A program made the translations under genes and the position numbers. The notes below the pieces were generated by a model. The model was given only the letters and a program-made list of their open reading frames with translations, did no database searches and was not told the DNA's origin. Positions 25,865 through 36,735 of a DNA stretch of 64,000 nucleotides are shown in pieces. This stretch comes from Nitrospirota bacterium (GTDB lineage: Bacteria > Nitrospirota > Thermodesulfovibrionia > UBA6902), in contig JACRLN010000044.1 in NCBI GenBank assembly GCA_016215115.1, forward strand, positions 1-64,000, written 5' to 3'. Position 1 is the first letter of the stretch. Every line of letters starts with the position of its first letter.

Positions 25865-25943
25865 TTATGCCAAATTTTGTCCATCAAATCAATGAGATTT
25901 TCAACAATTACGTTCAAAATCAGTGCCTTAATATTTGGCATAA
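25865..25943. repeat. 11-bp inverted repeat overlapping a sigma-54 promoter
   Basis: TTATGCCAAAT (25865-25875) and its exact complement ATTTGGCATAA (25933-25943) are 57 bp apart. The right arm covers the -24 element of the promoter at 25935, so a protein binding both arms could block or loop it. Confidence 0.55.
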
Positions 25944-25951
25944 CAATTGCA
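25935..25951 (+). promoter_or_regulatory. sigma-54 (-24/-12) promoter of the small CXXCH ORF
   Basis: TTGGCATAACAATTGCA has GG and GC separated by exactly 10 bases and matches the RpoN consensus apart from T for C in TGGCAC. The predicted start, about 25962, leaves a leader of only about 12 bases, which still contains AGGAGA. Confidence 0.65.
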
Positions 25952-25973
25952 GTATAATTCTTAGGAGATAAGA

Positions 25974-26120
25974 ATGGCAGCTTTAAATAGTTGTGAAATA
26001 TTAGACGAATTAAAGAAACTCGGTATAGAGCTTCCAGCAGATATTATCGAATATTTAGAAGATTATTCAATTTATTGTTCCTATAAAGACTGCGTTATAT
26101 GTCATGAAAAGGATAAATAG
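25974..26120 (+). CDS. 48-residue cysteine-rich small protein with CXXCH
   Basis: An ATG with AGGAGA (25963-25968) at 5-base spacing opens a 48-codon frame ending TAG at 26120. The protein has an acidic helical-looking N-terminus (EILDELKKLGIELP) and the tail YCSYKDCVICHEKDK, with C35, C40 and C43 followed by H44. CVICH is a c-haem attachment motif, but no signal peptide is present, so a zinc or redox knuckle in the cytoplasm is more likely. The sigma-54 promoter and good ribosome site support expression. I do not recognise a family. Confidence 0.6.
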   Translation: MAALNSCEILDELKKLGIELPADIIEYLEDYSIYCSYKDCVICHEKDK

Positions 26121-26155
26121 GCAAAGTTTTAAAAGCTGACAGCTATCAGCTTCTC

Positions 26156-28556
<2,401 letters not shown>

Positions 28557-28557
28557 G

Positions 28558-29259
28558 TCAATCCTCCTTTCGTAACAAAATCATGGTTATTGCAAGGAGC
28601 ATCCTTATTACATACACAAACGGCTTCATACCGCTATGCATCGTGTTACTCTTAACATTTGAGAGCATATGCACAGGCGCCTCTACCACCTTAAATCGCT
28701 TTTTGTGCAAGAGCAGAATGATATTAACATCAGGATAATCAAGAGGATAACTTTCCTCATTGGCGAGGCATGAAAATGCTGTAAGGTTGAGCAGTTGAAA
28801 ACCTGAGGTAGGATCAGTGAACCTGTATCCGGTATAGGCCCTTGCAACACCGGCAAAAATCCATGCGCCGATACGCCTTATGAAACCCATCCTGTAAATG
28901 CCGCCTGAAAACCTGGATCCTATAATTACATCAGCTCCAGTTGTGCTTAAATGTTTGAACAATTCCGGTATTGACGCTGGGTCATGCTGTCCGTCTGCAT
29001 CCATTGTGACCACATATTCATAACCTCTGATTACAGCAAATCTGAAACCTGTCTGCAGAGCTGCGCCATAACCGAGATTGTAAGTGTGGCTTATAACCAT
29101 AGCCCCCATTTCCCCGGCTATGTCTGCCGTCTTATCTTTCGAACCATCATTAACAACAAGTATGTCAATACTTCCATTAACTTTACTGATAGCGGATATT
29201 ACCGATCCAATAAACCTCTCTTCATTAAGAGCAGGTATAATCACAAGATGCCGTTTCAT
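28558..29259 (-). CDS. GT2 glycosyltransferase, dolichol/undecaprenyl-phosphate sugar synthase-like
   Basis: 233 residues of GT-A fold: IIPALNEERFIGSVI, VVNDGSKDKT, and the DxD metal motif in TMDADGQHDP, then GSRFSGG and DPTSGFQ. The best match is to polyprenyl-phosphate mannose/glucose synthase-like GT2 enzymes, which load a sugar on the lipid carrier for later transfer. It lacks the C-terminal helices of the DPM type, which the adjacent DUF2304 protein may supply. Probably co-transcribed with DUF2304 and near the TMTC-like gene. Confidence 0.88.
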   Translation of the reverse strand: MKRHLVIIPALNEERFIGSVISAISKVNGSIDILVVNDGSKDKTADIAGEMGAMVISHTYNLGYGAALQTGFRFAVIRGYEYVVTMDADGQHDPASIPELFKHLSTTGADVIIGSRFSGGIYRMGFIRRIGAWIFAGVARAYTGYRFTDPTSGFQLLNLTAFSCLANEESYPLDYPDVNIILLLHKKRFKVVEAPVHMLSNVKSNTMHSGMKPFVYVIRMLLAITMILLRKED

Positions 29260-29313
29260 TTTTTATTATAACCGTTAGCCTAAATCAGGACAACCTTCTA
29301 CTGTCCTCTGCTG

Positions 29314-31323
29314 TTACAGAGGCCGGAGTTTTTTCTGAACGACAAAGAGATTATTCTGCGCCTCGAAATAATCGGGTTTCAGTCTCAATGCGAGACTGAA
29401 CTGCTCCAGCGCCTGATTATACATCTCTTTTGATCCATAGGCAACCCCAAGACTGTTACGGGCCTCTGCATAGTCAGGATTCAGCTTCAGGGCTCTTTGA
29501 GCATATTCGATGGCCTGATCATAAAGGCCCTCTGACGCATAAACTATACTGAGATTGTTAAATGCACCGGCATCATCCGGAGCGAACCCAAGGGCGCTTA
29601 TGAATTGTTGTTTTGCCAGGTCTTTCAAACCTTTTTCATAGTAGGAAATTCCGAGATTGTTGTATGCATCTACATAATCGGGCTTTAAATGAAGAGCGAT
29701 CGAAAGATATTCTATGGCCCTGTCCGGCATACTCTTTTCGTAATAGGAAGCGCCGAGATTGTTGTTAGCCCTTGCATTCTTTGGACTCTTGCTCACTACA
29801 TCCTCCCATAGAGTAATCTTGTCCTTCCACACGGCATTCCTGGCATAGGTAGCTGTCGCAAGAACAATAACGATCAATGAAAATAAAGATACGGTTGCCT
29901 TCCCTATCTGTCGCCATCTAACCTTGAGTCTCTCTATAATTATAAAAACAACTGTAGATATAGCAATGAAAGCCCCTGCCGACGGCAGGTAAACCCTGTG
30001 CTCAAATATCACATCAACAATGGGTATAATACTCGATTCAACAGAGAGGGTTATAAAGAACCAGAGAATACCGAAAGCTGCAAGTCGGAAGTATGGATTA
30101 AGGGGTAAGGAATAAGCAGCAGGGGGATTATTGTTGATAGCTGACATCTGATAGCTGATAGCTCTGGTTTTAAACATCAGATATACCGCAATCCCCAAAA
30201 TCGACAGCAGCAAAAGGAAAGAAAGAAATACTGGTAGCGTGAATAGTGAATGATATGCCGGGTAGTCATAATCAAGGTTCTGGTTTATTGGAAGGAAGAG
30301 AAGCCTCATATATGTCACTATCACCCTGAACTGTGTCAAGAGATAATCCCATCTCGACATCTCTGTCTGAACCCTTATCCTTTCACTCAGGTCCGACAGT
30401 ATCTCTCCAAGTGGCTTATCTATACCCATAATGCCTGACGGAATGATTATCAGGGTAAGTAGGAGCGGCAGAAGGAAAAGAAGCTTCTTCTTCAGTGAGG
30501 ATCTGAAAAAAGTAAATTCATAAAGGATTATCACTATCGGAAGTGTAAAGGACATCTCCTTTGTCAGCATGGCAAGAATGGCAGAAACCAGAGACAGGAA
30601 AAAATAGCAGGCAGTAGGCAGTAGGCAGTAGGAGGCAGAAGACTGCTTTCTGCTTACTGCATATTCCCTACTTTCTTCTCCTAACTGCTGTCTACTGTCT
30701 ACTGACTGCTGATCGCTGACCGCTGACCGCTGAGTTATCAGTCTTGCCTTTATATACATTACAATAGATAAGAGATAAAACATTGTGGCGAGCGAGGTAA
30801 GCCTCTGAACTATATATGTTACAGCCTGAGTTTGCACAGGATGGGATACAAAAAGGAGGGCTGAAAAAAGGGCGATAAAGACCGTGATTCGTGATTCGTG
30901 ATTCGTGACAAATCCCTCCTTGCCCCCCTTTGTCAAAGGGGGGATGGGGGGATTTTCTGACTGCTGATCGCTGATCGCTGACTGCTGACTCCTAAAATAA
31001 GGCGTCTTAAAGGTAAGGATAACGAGGAAATAAACCAGGATAGCATTGGCTATATGGATGATAAGGTTCACTATGTGATAGCCGGTTACTTTAAGACCTC
31101 CAAAGTAATAATTCAGGGCAAAAGAAAAGAATCCAACAGCCCTCGGAAAGTAGCCCTTATAACCTCCGGGAGGCAGAATAAAGTTGTCGAGTTTTTTTAT
31201 CAGGGGGTTATCTACGATGTTAGCATCGTCATCAAAGACAAAAGGAAAATTGAATGTATTTGAGTAAGCTATAAGGCCGACTAATACAATTAGGAAAAGG
31301 GAGAAGATTCGAGAGGCTTTCAT
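29314..31323 (-). CDS. TMTC-like membrane protein with TPR repeats
   Basis: 669 residues. The N-terminal ~480 hold many membrane helices with the motifs VFDDDANIVDNPLI, HPVQTQAVTYIVQR and EHRVYLPSAG. This is the architecture of the PMT-like TMTC family, whose animal members are O-mannosyltransferases. The C-terminal ~150 residues are four TPR units (NNLGASYYEKS and so on). The acidic FDDD pair near the N-terminus is the likely catalytic part. Three soluble loops are swollen by translated repeats: SAISDQQSENPPIPPLTKGG, SAVSDQQSVDSRQQ and ISYQMSAINNN (see repeats). A role in surface-glycan or protein glycosylation is inferred. Confidence 0.82.
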   Translation of the reverse strand: MKASRIFSLFLIVLVGLIAYSNTFNFPFVFDDDANIVDNPLIKKLDNFILPPGGYKGYFPRAVGFFSFALNYYFGGLKVTGYHIVNLIIHIANAILVYFLVILTFKTPYFRSQQSAISDQQSENPPIPPLTKGGKEGFVTNHESRITVFIALFSALLFVSHPVQTQAVTYIVQRLTSLATMFYLLSIVMYIKARLITQRSAVSDQQSVDSRQQLGEESREYAVSRKQSSASYCLLPTACYFFLSLVSAILAMLTKEMSFTLPIVIILYEFTFFRSSLKKKLLFLLPLLLTLIIIPSGIMGIDKPLGEILSDLSERIRVQTEMSRWDYLLTQFRVIVTYMRLLFLPINQNLDYDYPAYHSLFTLPVFLSFLLLLSILGIAVYLMFKTRAISYQMSAINNNPPAAYSLPLNPYFRLAAFGILWFFITLSVESSIIPIVDVIFEHRVYLPSAGAFIAISTVVFIIIERLKVRWRQIGKATVSLFSLIVIVLATATYARNAVWKDKITLWEDVVSKSPKNARANNNLGASYYEKSMPDRAIEYLSIALHLKPDYVDAYNNLGISYYEKGLKDLAKQQFISALGFAPDDAGAFNNLSIVYASEGLYDQAIEYAQRALKLNPDYAEARNSLGVAYGSKEMYNQALEQFSLALRLKPDYFEAQNNLFVVQKKLRPL
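30115..30168. repeat. AGCTGATAGCTG-type repeat inside the TMTC-like gene
   Basis: Contains GATAGCTGACATCTGATAGC and further GATAGCT units, read in frame as ISYQMSAINNN. Related short units occur at 10785-10812 and 26128-26150. Confidence 0.7.
30606..30742. repeat. GGCAGTA / CTGCTGATCG minisatellite inside the TMTC-like gene
   Basis: Tandem GGCAGTA units at 30610-30635 and tandem CTGACCG/CTGATCG units at 30705-30735 flank a unique segment. All are read in frame as a hydrophilic loop rich in Ser and Gln. Confidence 0.75.
30883..30995. repeat. composite repeat (GTGATTC, CCCCCC palindrome, CTGATCG) inside the TMTC-like gene
   Basis: Three GTGATTC units, then a perfect palindrome CCCCCCTTTG-T-CAAAGGGGGG (30923-30943), then CTGCTGATCGCTGATCGCTG. 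The minus-strand reading gives PPIPPLTKGG and SAISDQQS without a frame break. Confidence 0.85.
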
Positions 31324-31476
31324 ACAAAAAAAATATTACAACCATAATACCGAGTCTGTCAAGGAAAGGAACCCCGCTTTAAATTTATTAATAATATAGA
31401 TTTTAACAGGTTAAATCGTTACAATAAACGAAGTTAGTAAAATTCGCGGGGTTACCTGCGATTTACAATTGCGGGA

Positions 31477-32250
31477 ATGTATAAATACTTAAAAGAAATA
31501 TCAGAGATTATAAGGTATAAAGAACTCCTGAGAAATCTTGTATCTACGGACATTAAGGTCCGGTATAAAAGGTCGGTGCTCGGTTTCATCTGGGTTATGC
31601 TCAACCCCCTTCTCATCATGCTCGTCCTCTACATTGTCTTTTCAGCCCTTTTTCATGTCTCTGTTGTTTACATCCTTTCAGGTATTATTTTGTGGAATTT
31701 TTTCTCTCAGAGCACATCCACAGCCCTGAACAGTTTCATAGGGAACAGCAACCTTATCAAGAAGGTCTATCTGCCAAAGGCCATATTCCCCCTTTCAGTG
31801 ATTATATCCGCAATGGTTAATTTTGCCTTTTCTCTTGTACCCCTCTTCATAATCCTTTCCATTACGGGCTTAAACCTTAGTCCCTATCTCTTTCTTCTTC
31901 CCGTTGTGCTTCTTATGATTGCCATATTCTCTTTTGGCATCGCCCTTATCCTTTCGACCTTAACCGTTTTTTTTCAGGACACAAAATATATATATGAGAT
32001 ATTCCTTCTTGCATGGATGTATATGACGCCGGTATTTTGGCCTGAATCAGTACTATCCGGAAAATTCAGCATCATACTCCATTTAAATCCCAATTATTAT
32101 TATATAAGCATATTCAGGGCGGCCTTATCTCCGGATGTCCCCTTCATGCCTGAAAAGCTTCTTTACGGCCTTTTATCATCGCTTATGGCATTGGCTCTTG
32201 GATGGTTCTTCTACATCAGATACAGGGACAGAATTGTATATCACCTCTAA
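31477..32250 (+). CDS. wzm: ABC-2 polysaccharide export permease (Wzm)
   Basis: 257 residues with six predicted membrane helices and the family start LVSTDIKVRYKRSVLGFIWVMLNPL. It forms the inner-membrane channel that exports undecaprenyl-linked O-antigen or capsule with the ATPase encoded 12 bp downstream. A weak ribosome site GCGGGA sits almost on the ATG. It is the first gene of the plus-strand glycan operon and diverges from the TMTC-like gene. Confidence 0.92.
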   Translation: MYKYLKEISEIIRYKELLRNLVSTDIKVRYKRSVLGFIWVMLNPLLIMLVLYIVFSALFHVSVVYILSGIILWNFFSQSTSTALNSFIGNSNLIKKVYLPKAIFPLSVIISAMVNFAFSLVPLFIILSITGLNLSPYLFLLPVVLLMIAIFSFGIALILSTLTVFFQDTKYIYEIFLLAWMYMTPVFWPESVLSGKFSIILHLNPNYYYISIFRAALSPDVPFMPEKLLYGLLSSLMALALGWFFYIRYRDRIVYHL

Positions 32251-32262
32251 TCGAATATCGCT

Positions 32263-33015
32263 ATGAATGACCTGACTATAAAGATTACCGACGTCTCTCT
32301 TAAATATCGCCTTGCAAGAGAAAGGCCGAAAACCCTTCAGGAATATATAGTCCAGAGACTAAAGGGCAAGAGGCTCAACTATGAAGATTTCTGGGCCCTG
32401 AGGGATATAAATCTCGAAATCCGTAAAGGAGAAACACTCGGCTTGATCGGCCCTAACGGCGCTGGGAAAAGTACTCTGTTAAAAGTCATAGCAGGTATAC
32501 TGATACCAGTAGTAGGGGATGTCACGGTAAATGGCAAGATCGCTCCCCTGATCGAACTCGGATCGGGCTTTAATATGGAGCTTACAGGAAAGGAAAATAT
32601 CTATCTGAACTCCTCGATCCTCGGCCTTTCACGAAAAGAGATAGATGACAGATTTGAAAGGATCCTCGCGTTCTCAGAACTCGGAGATTTCATCTACAGC
32701 CCTTTAAGGACTTATTCCTCAGGCATGGTCGCGAGGCTCGGGTTCTCCATCGCAACAGAGGTGGACCCTGATATATTGATTATAGATGAGATATTGTCTG
32801 TAGGAGATGAGCATTTCAGGGAAAAATGTGATGAGAGGATATTGAGTTTTAAAGAAAAAGGAGTAACGATACTTTTTGTCTCACACAACATGCCCGATAT
32901 AAAAAAGCTTTGTGACAAGGCTATCTGTCTGAAGAAGGGGCAGATTGTTTTTGAAGGAACCAGCGCCGATACCGCTGATTTCTATATGGAACAGATTTCA
33001 AAGGAAAAAATTTGA
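32263..33015 (+). CDS. wzt: ABC polysaccharide export ATPase (Wzt), short form
   Basis: 250 residues. Walker A GPNGAGKST, signature YSSGMVARLGF, Walker B ILIIDEILSVGD and H-loop VSHNM. It powers the Wzm channel. The C-terminal carbohydrate-binding domain that E. coli O8/O9a Wzt uses to recognise finished chains is absent, so export here is probably not gated by a terminal cap bound to Wzt itself. A hydrophobic-rich tail DFYMEQISKEKI ends the protein. The downstream methyltransferase starts 19 bp later. Confidence 0.94.
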   Translation: MNDLTIKITDVSLKYRLARERPKTLQEYIVQRLKGKRLNYEDFWALRDINLEIRKGETLGLIGPNGAGKSTLLKVIAGILIPVVGDVTVNGKIAPLIELGSGFNMELTGKENIYLNSSILGLSRKEIDDRFERILAFSELGDFIYSPLRTYSSGMVARLGFSIATEVDPDILIIDEILSVGDEHFREKCDERILSFKEKGVTILFVSHNMPDIKKLCDKAICLKKGQIVFEGTSADTADFYMEQISKEKI

Positions 33016-33034
33016 TGAGTTTAGAGGAAATCAA

Positions 33035-34441
33035 ATGAAAAAATTAGAATGGACTGGTGAAAGATATGTGCCATGGGCCGATGATTTTGTGACCGCATAC
33101 GAACATTTACATCGTTATGGATTCGTTAGGGAATTTGTTCATGGAAAAAAGGTCTTAGACCTTGCCTGTGGTGAAGGATACGGAAGTTTTATGCTTTCTG
33201 AAGCTGCCGATTCTGTTACAGGCATTGATATAGATGATTTAAGCATAACGCATGCTCAGGCAAAATACATTAAAGAAAATTTGAGTTTTATACAGGGGTC
33301 AATAACACAAGTGCCTGTGGAAGGAAAGGGAATATTCGATGTCATAGTATGCTTTGAAGCTCTGGAACATATAGAAGAGCATGATGAATTAATGAAAGAG
33401 GTTAAAAGATTACTCAAGGAAAACGGAATATTCATAGTCTCGACACCAAATAAATACATCTATTCGGACTTACCTAATTATCACAATCCATTTCATGTGA
33501 AAGAACTCTATCTCGAAGAATTTAATAAACTTCTTTCTGATATCTTTAAAAATGTTTATTTATATGGTCAAAAGGTATATCCGTCTTCGAACATATTTCC
33601 TCTTTTTAAGATTTCGGAACCTTCAACGGACTTAGTGGTCGAAATGACAGGCAGTAACGAGTTTGCCTTTTTATCCACGGAGAAGAAAATTGCAAGATAC
33701 TTCATAGCCGTAGCCTCAGATGCCAAGCTAACAAGGGGTAAAATGATCGGAAGCTCATATCTTATTGATCAGTCAGAGAGTACTTTTCGTCAGAAGAATG
33801 GTCGTATAGCCGATCTTGAAGGCATTGTAAGACAGAAAGAGGAGCAATTTAAACAAAAAGAACAGCAGGTGCTGCAAAAAGAAGACCGGATAAAGGCATT
33901 AGAGACGGATGTAAAAAATAAGGAATCTGTGCTTTCAGAGAAGGGCGAACAGTTAAAGCAAAAAGAAGATAAAATAAAGACCCTTCAAGATGTTGTTGAT
34001 GAAAAGGATGAAGAAATCATAAGGATGTCTAAAGAGAGAAGTGTTGAGAGACAGAGGTTAGAAGAGAACCTCCGGCAAAGAGATGAACAGATTAAGCTGT
34101 TTGAGGCCGGTTTGACAGAAAAGGAAGAGGATATCGTTCAACTGAAAGAGACTATTGAGGAGAAAGACGACATATTAAGGCTTAAAGATAATCTTATCAA
34201 GCAGATGTATGAGAAGATAACGGCCCTCGAGGATGAGAAGATCGGATCTCTGGAAGAGGAGATAAAGAAACTGAGTGACAAGCGCAGACTTTTAGAGGAA
34301 GAAAGTCGCATCGAAAGGCAGAAGCTTGAAAATGAAATAAGCGACAGAGACAGGCGCATTAATGACCTCCTCAACAGCAAGAGCTGGAAGGTAACGAAGC
34401 TGTTGAGGACGATTCATGAACTATTTATTGGGTCGAAGTAA
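33035..34441 (+). CDS. SAM methyltransferase with long C-terminal coiled coil
   Basis: 468 residues from the ATG at 33035 with AGAGGAAA upstream; a longer frame from 32945 lies in wzt and is rejected. Residues 1-235 are a class I methyltransferase with motif I VLDLACGEGYG (40-50) and D65-I-D67. Residues about 250-445 are almost unbroken heptad-like charged coiled coil (QKEEQFKQKEQQ, LKQKEDKIKTLQ). The end has DLLNSKSWKVTKLLRTIHELF, a motif also present in the next gene. Methyltransferase plus coiled coil beside wzm-wzt is the architecture of WbdD, the O-antigen chain terminator and length ruler of E. coli O8/O9a, but the kinase domain of WbdD is not seen. Function as a capping enzyme is inference. 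Confidence 0.8.
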   Translation: MKKLEWTGERYVPWADDFVTAYEHLHRYGFVREFVHGKKVLDLACGEGYGSFMLSEAADSVTGIDIDDLSITHAQAKYIKENLSFIQGSITQVPVEGKGIFDVIVCFEALEHIEEHDELMKEVKRLLKENGIFIVSTPNKYIYSDLPNYHNPFHVKELYLEEFNKLLSDIFKNVYLYGQKVYPSSNIFPLFKISEPSTDLVVEMTGSNEFAFLSTEKKIARYFIAVASDAKLTRGKMIGSSYLIDQSESTFRQKNGRIADLEGIVRQKEEQFKQKEQQVLQKEDRIKALETDVKNKESVLSEKGEQLKQKEDKIKTLQDVVDEKDEEIIRMSKERSVERQRLEENLRQRDEQIKLFEAGLTEKEEDIVQLKETIEEKDDILRLKDNLIKQMYEKITALEDEKIGSLEEEIKKLSDKRRLLEEESRIERQKLENEISDRDRRINDLLNSKSWKVTKLLRTIHELFIGSK

Positions 34442-34485
34442 ATTTAAAATGAAATAACTCCCAGATGTATCGGTAAAAAATTATA

Positions 34486-36735
34486 ATGATAAAATTTGTG
34501 ATATTCAGTCACCCAAGGAGCGGCAGCAATTATCTTTGCAGTCTGCTCGATTCCCATCCGGAAATACTATGCCATTTTGAACTCTTTCATCCTGACAAGG
34601 CCTATTATTCTCTTGCTTTTAATGACGAGGAAATGCTTCCTTATCCTTTGGAAAGGCGGGATAATAATACAGGTGAATTCATAAACAAGGTGTTCAAAAA
34701 TAACATGGGAAGGAGGGCTGTAGGATTTAAGATTTTTATATGGCAGTCCGATGAAGCCCACGATATCCTGTTGAACGATAGAACCGTTCTCAAAATCATG
34801 CTTTCAAGAAGGAACGTAGTCCAGGCTTTTGTTTCGGAAAAGATAGCCGAGAAAACGGGGATTTTCACTCAACCTATCTACGAACCTGAGCTTCAGGGTC
34901 CTCAGGTTAAAGTGAACATAAATGTAAATGACCTGATGATTTTTGATAATGATATAAGGAATTATTTTATAAACATTAAAAAAAACCTCGACGATTCCGG
35001 CCAAAGGTATCTTGAGCTTTACTTTGAAGACCTCTTTAATCAAGTTACAGTTGATTCGATATTTTCGTTTCTTGGCATTGAGAAAGGAGAGCATAAACTG
35101 TCATCTTATACAACGAAGCAGAACCCTAAGCACCTTAAAGAAAAGGTGGAAAATCTCGAAACCCTCAAACAGGAACTGAAAGGCACGCACCTCGGAATAT
35201 TCCTTGATGAAACCGCGTACAGAAGGCATCAACGTGAAGAAAGGATTAAAGCCCTGAAAAAAGAGATAAGGATGATGAACGAAGCCATCGGGCAGAAGAA
35301 TGATAAGATCAGTTTCCTGAAAGAGAAAATAAAGATAATGAATGAAGATATTACGATCTTGAGCAAAGAATGGTTTGCCGAAAAGCTTGGGTTTGAAGAG
35401 GAGTCATGCAGCAGGGAAAGACGTCTGAACGACCTCCTTGGCAGTAAGAGCTGGAAGCTCACATTACCCATGAGATTTTTATTAGACAATTATCATAACT
35501 CCTCCGGCAGAATAAACTCTTTTGCTTCAAAAGTGGAGTATCTCACAGACGATTTGACGCGATCCATCAGGAATCCTGTGTATTCTTTGAAGACATTAGC
35601 CAGAAAAGTTACTTTATCCCTTTCCCATCAAAGACCAAAGGATATTAGCATCCTGGTAATCGACAGGGACCTGCCCAGATATGACATGGATTCCGGGGGG
35701 TTAAGGATGTATTCCATATTGAAGATATTAAGGAATCTCGGGTATTCCGTAACCTTTCTTCCTGATGACCTGAAGGCTGTAGAACCATGCAGGACTGAGT
35801 TCCAGAATTTTGGGATCAAGGTTCTCTGCGGGGACATTGATGTTGAGAAATATCTTGCGGACAACGGGCCTTCTCTCACACATGTAGTAATGTCCAGGCC
35901 GGAGCAGGCTTATAAGTTCATTTCGCTCGTCAGAGCCTATGCCATAAACAGTACTGTAATATACGATACCGTTGATCTGCACTGGCTGAGATTTGAGAGA
36001 GCCTCGACGTTTTCAGACAGTAACGAGATGCTTGATAAGGCAGCGCATTATAAAAAGTTGGAACTCCTGTGCGCTTCATGTGCTGACATCGTTCTTACCG
36101 TCACAGAAGATGATAAGAAATTTTTACTTATAGAGGACCCCCGATTGAGAACAGAAGTCTTGCCCAACATCCACGAAACGGTCAAAAATGTAACACCCTT
36201 CAGGAAAAGAAAGAACCTTATGTTCATAGGGGGGTTCTACCATAGGCCGAACGTGGATGCTATGTTATTCTTTGTTAGAGAAATATTACCAATTATCAAA
36301 CAGGAAATACCGGACACAAAATTGTTCATCGTCGGAAGCAACCCTCCAAAAGAGATACTGGAACTCAAATCTGGTGATGTCGAAGTTACTGGTTACGTAA
36401 GGGACGTTTCGCCTTATTTTGAAAACTGCAGAGTGTTCGTATCCCCATTGCGATACGGGGCTGGTATGAAAGGAAAAATCGGCCACAGCATGGGCTACGG
36501 CCTGCCCGTAGTAACCACCACAATCGGGGCAGAGGGCATAGGACTTACGAATTTCAGGAACGCCCTGATATCGGATGAACCAAAAGAGTTTGCTGAATTT
36601 GCAATAAGGTTATATAAGGACAAAGAGTTATGGAACAGGATTTCCAGGAACTCCATTTTGCATATTAAGGAGAATTATTCTCCCATAGTTATTGAGAACA
36701 TTGTAAGCAGGATATTCGAGGTTAACGATAAATGA
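34486..36735 (+). CDS. sulfotransferase-coiled-coil-glycosyltransferase (GT4-like) fusion
   Basis: 749 residues. The N-terminal ~240 form a PAPS sulfotransferase of Stf0/NodH type: 5'-phosphosulfate loop SHPRSGSNYL at 8-17 and the later LYFEDLF segment. A coiled-coil linker (about 245-325) ends with LNDLLGSKSWKLTLPMRF, the same motif as the upstream methyltransferase. From about 385 a GT-B glycosyltransferase follows: DMDSGGLRMYSILKIL, GGFYHRPN, and PLRYGAGMKGKIGHSMGYGLPV near 650. One polypeptide may thus add a sugar and sulfate it. The end overlaps the next start as ATGA. The reading frame is continuous with no sign of an assembly join. Confidence 0.85.
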   Translation: MIKFVIFSHPRSGSNYLCSLLDSHPEILCHFELFHPDKAYYSLAFNDEEMLPYPLERRDNNTGEFINKVFKNNMGRRAVGFKIFIWQSDEAHDILLNDRTVLKIMLSRRNVVQAFVSEKIAEKTGIFTQPIYEPELQGPQVKVNINVNDLMIFDNDIRNYFINIKKNLDDSGQRYLELYFEDLFNQVTVDSIFSFLGIEKGEHKLSSYTTKQNPKHLKEKVENLETLKQELKGTHLGIFLDETAYRRHQREERIKALKKEIRMMNEAIGQKNDKISFLKEKIKIMNEDITILSKEWFAEKLGFEEESCSRERRLNDLLGSKSWKLTLPMRFLLDNYHNSSGRINSFASKVEYLTDDLTRSIRNPVYSLKTLARKVTLSLSHQRPKDISILVIDRDLPRYDMDSGGLRMYSILKILRNLGYSVTFLPDDLKAVEPCRTEFQNFGIKVLCGDIDVEKYLADNGPSLTHVVMSRPEQAYKFISLVRAYAINSTVIYDTVDLHWLRFERASTFSDSNEMLDKAAHYKKLELLCASCADIVLTVTEDDKKFLLIEDPRLRTEVLPNIHETVKNVTPFRKRKNLMFIGGFYHRPNVDAMLFFVREILPIIKQEIPDTKLFIVGSNPPKEILELKSGDVEVTGYVRDVSPYFENCRVFVSPLRYGAGMKGKIGHSMGYGLPVVTTTIGAEGIGLTNFRNALISDEPKEFAEFAIRLYKDKELWNRISRNSILHIKENYSPIVIENIVSRIFEVNDK

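Noticed and set aside
31371-31455. AACCCCGC and GCGGGGTT inverted pair before wzm
   Set aside because: Eight-base arms with a loop of about 70 bases are weak and could be chance.
32945-33034. longer N-terminus of the methyltransferase
   Set aside because: It overlaps the wzt end and contains no methyltransferase sequence; AGAGGAAA marks 33035.
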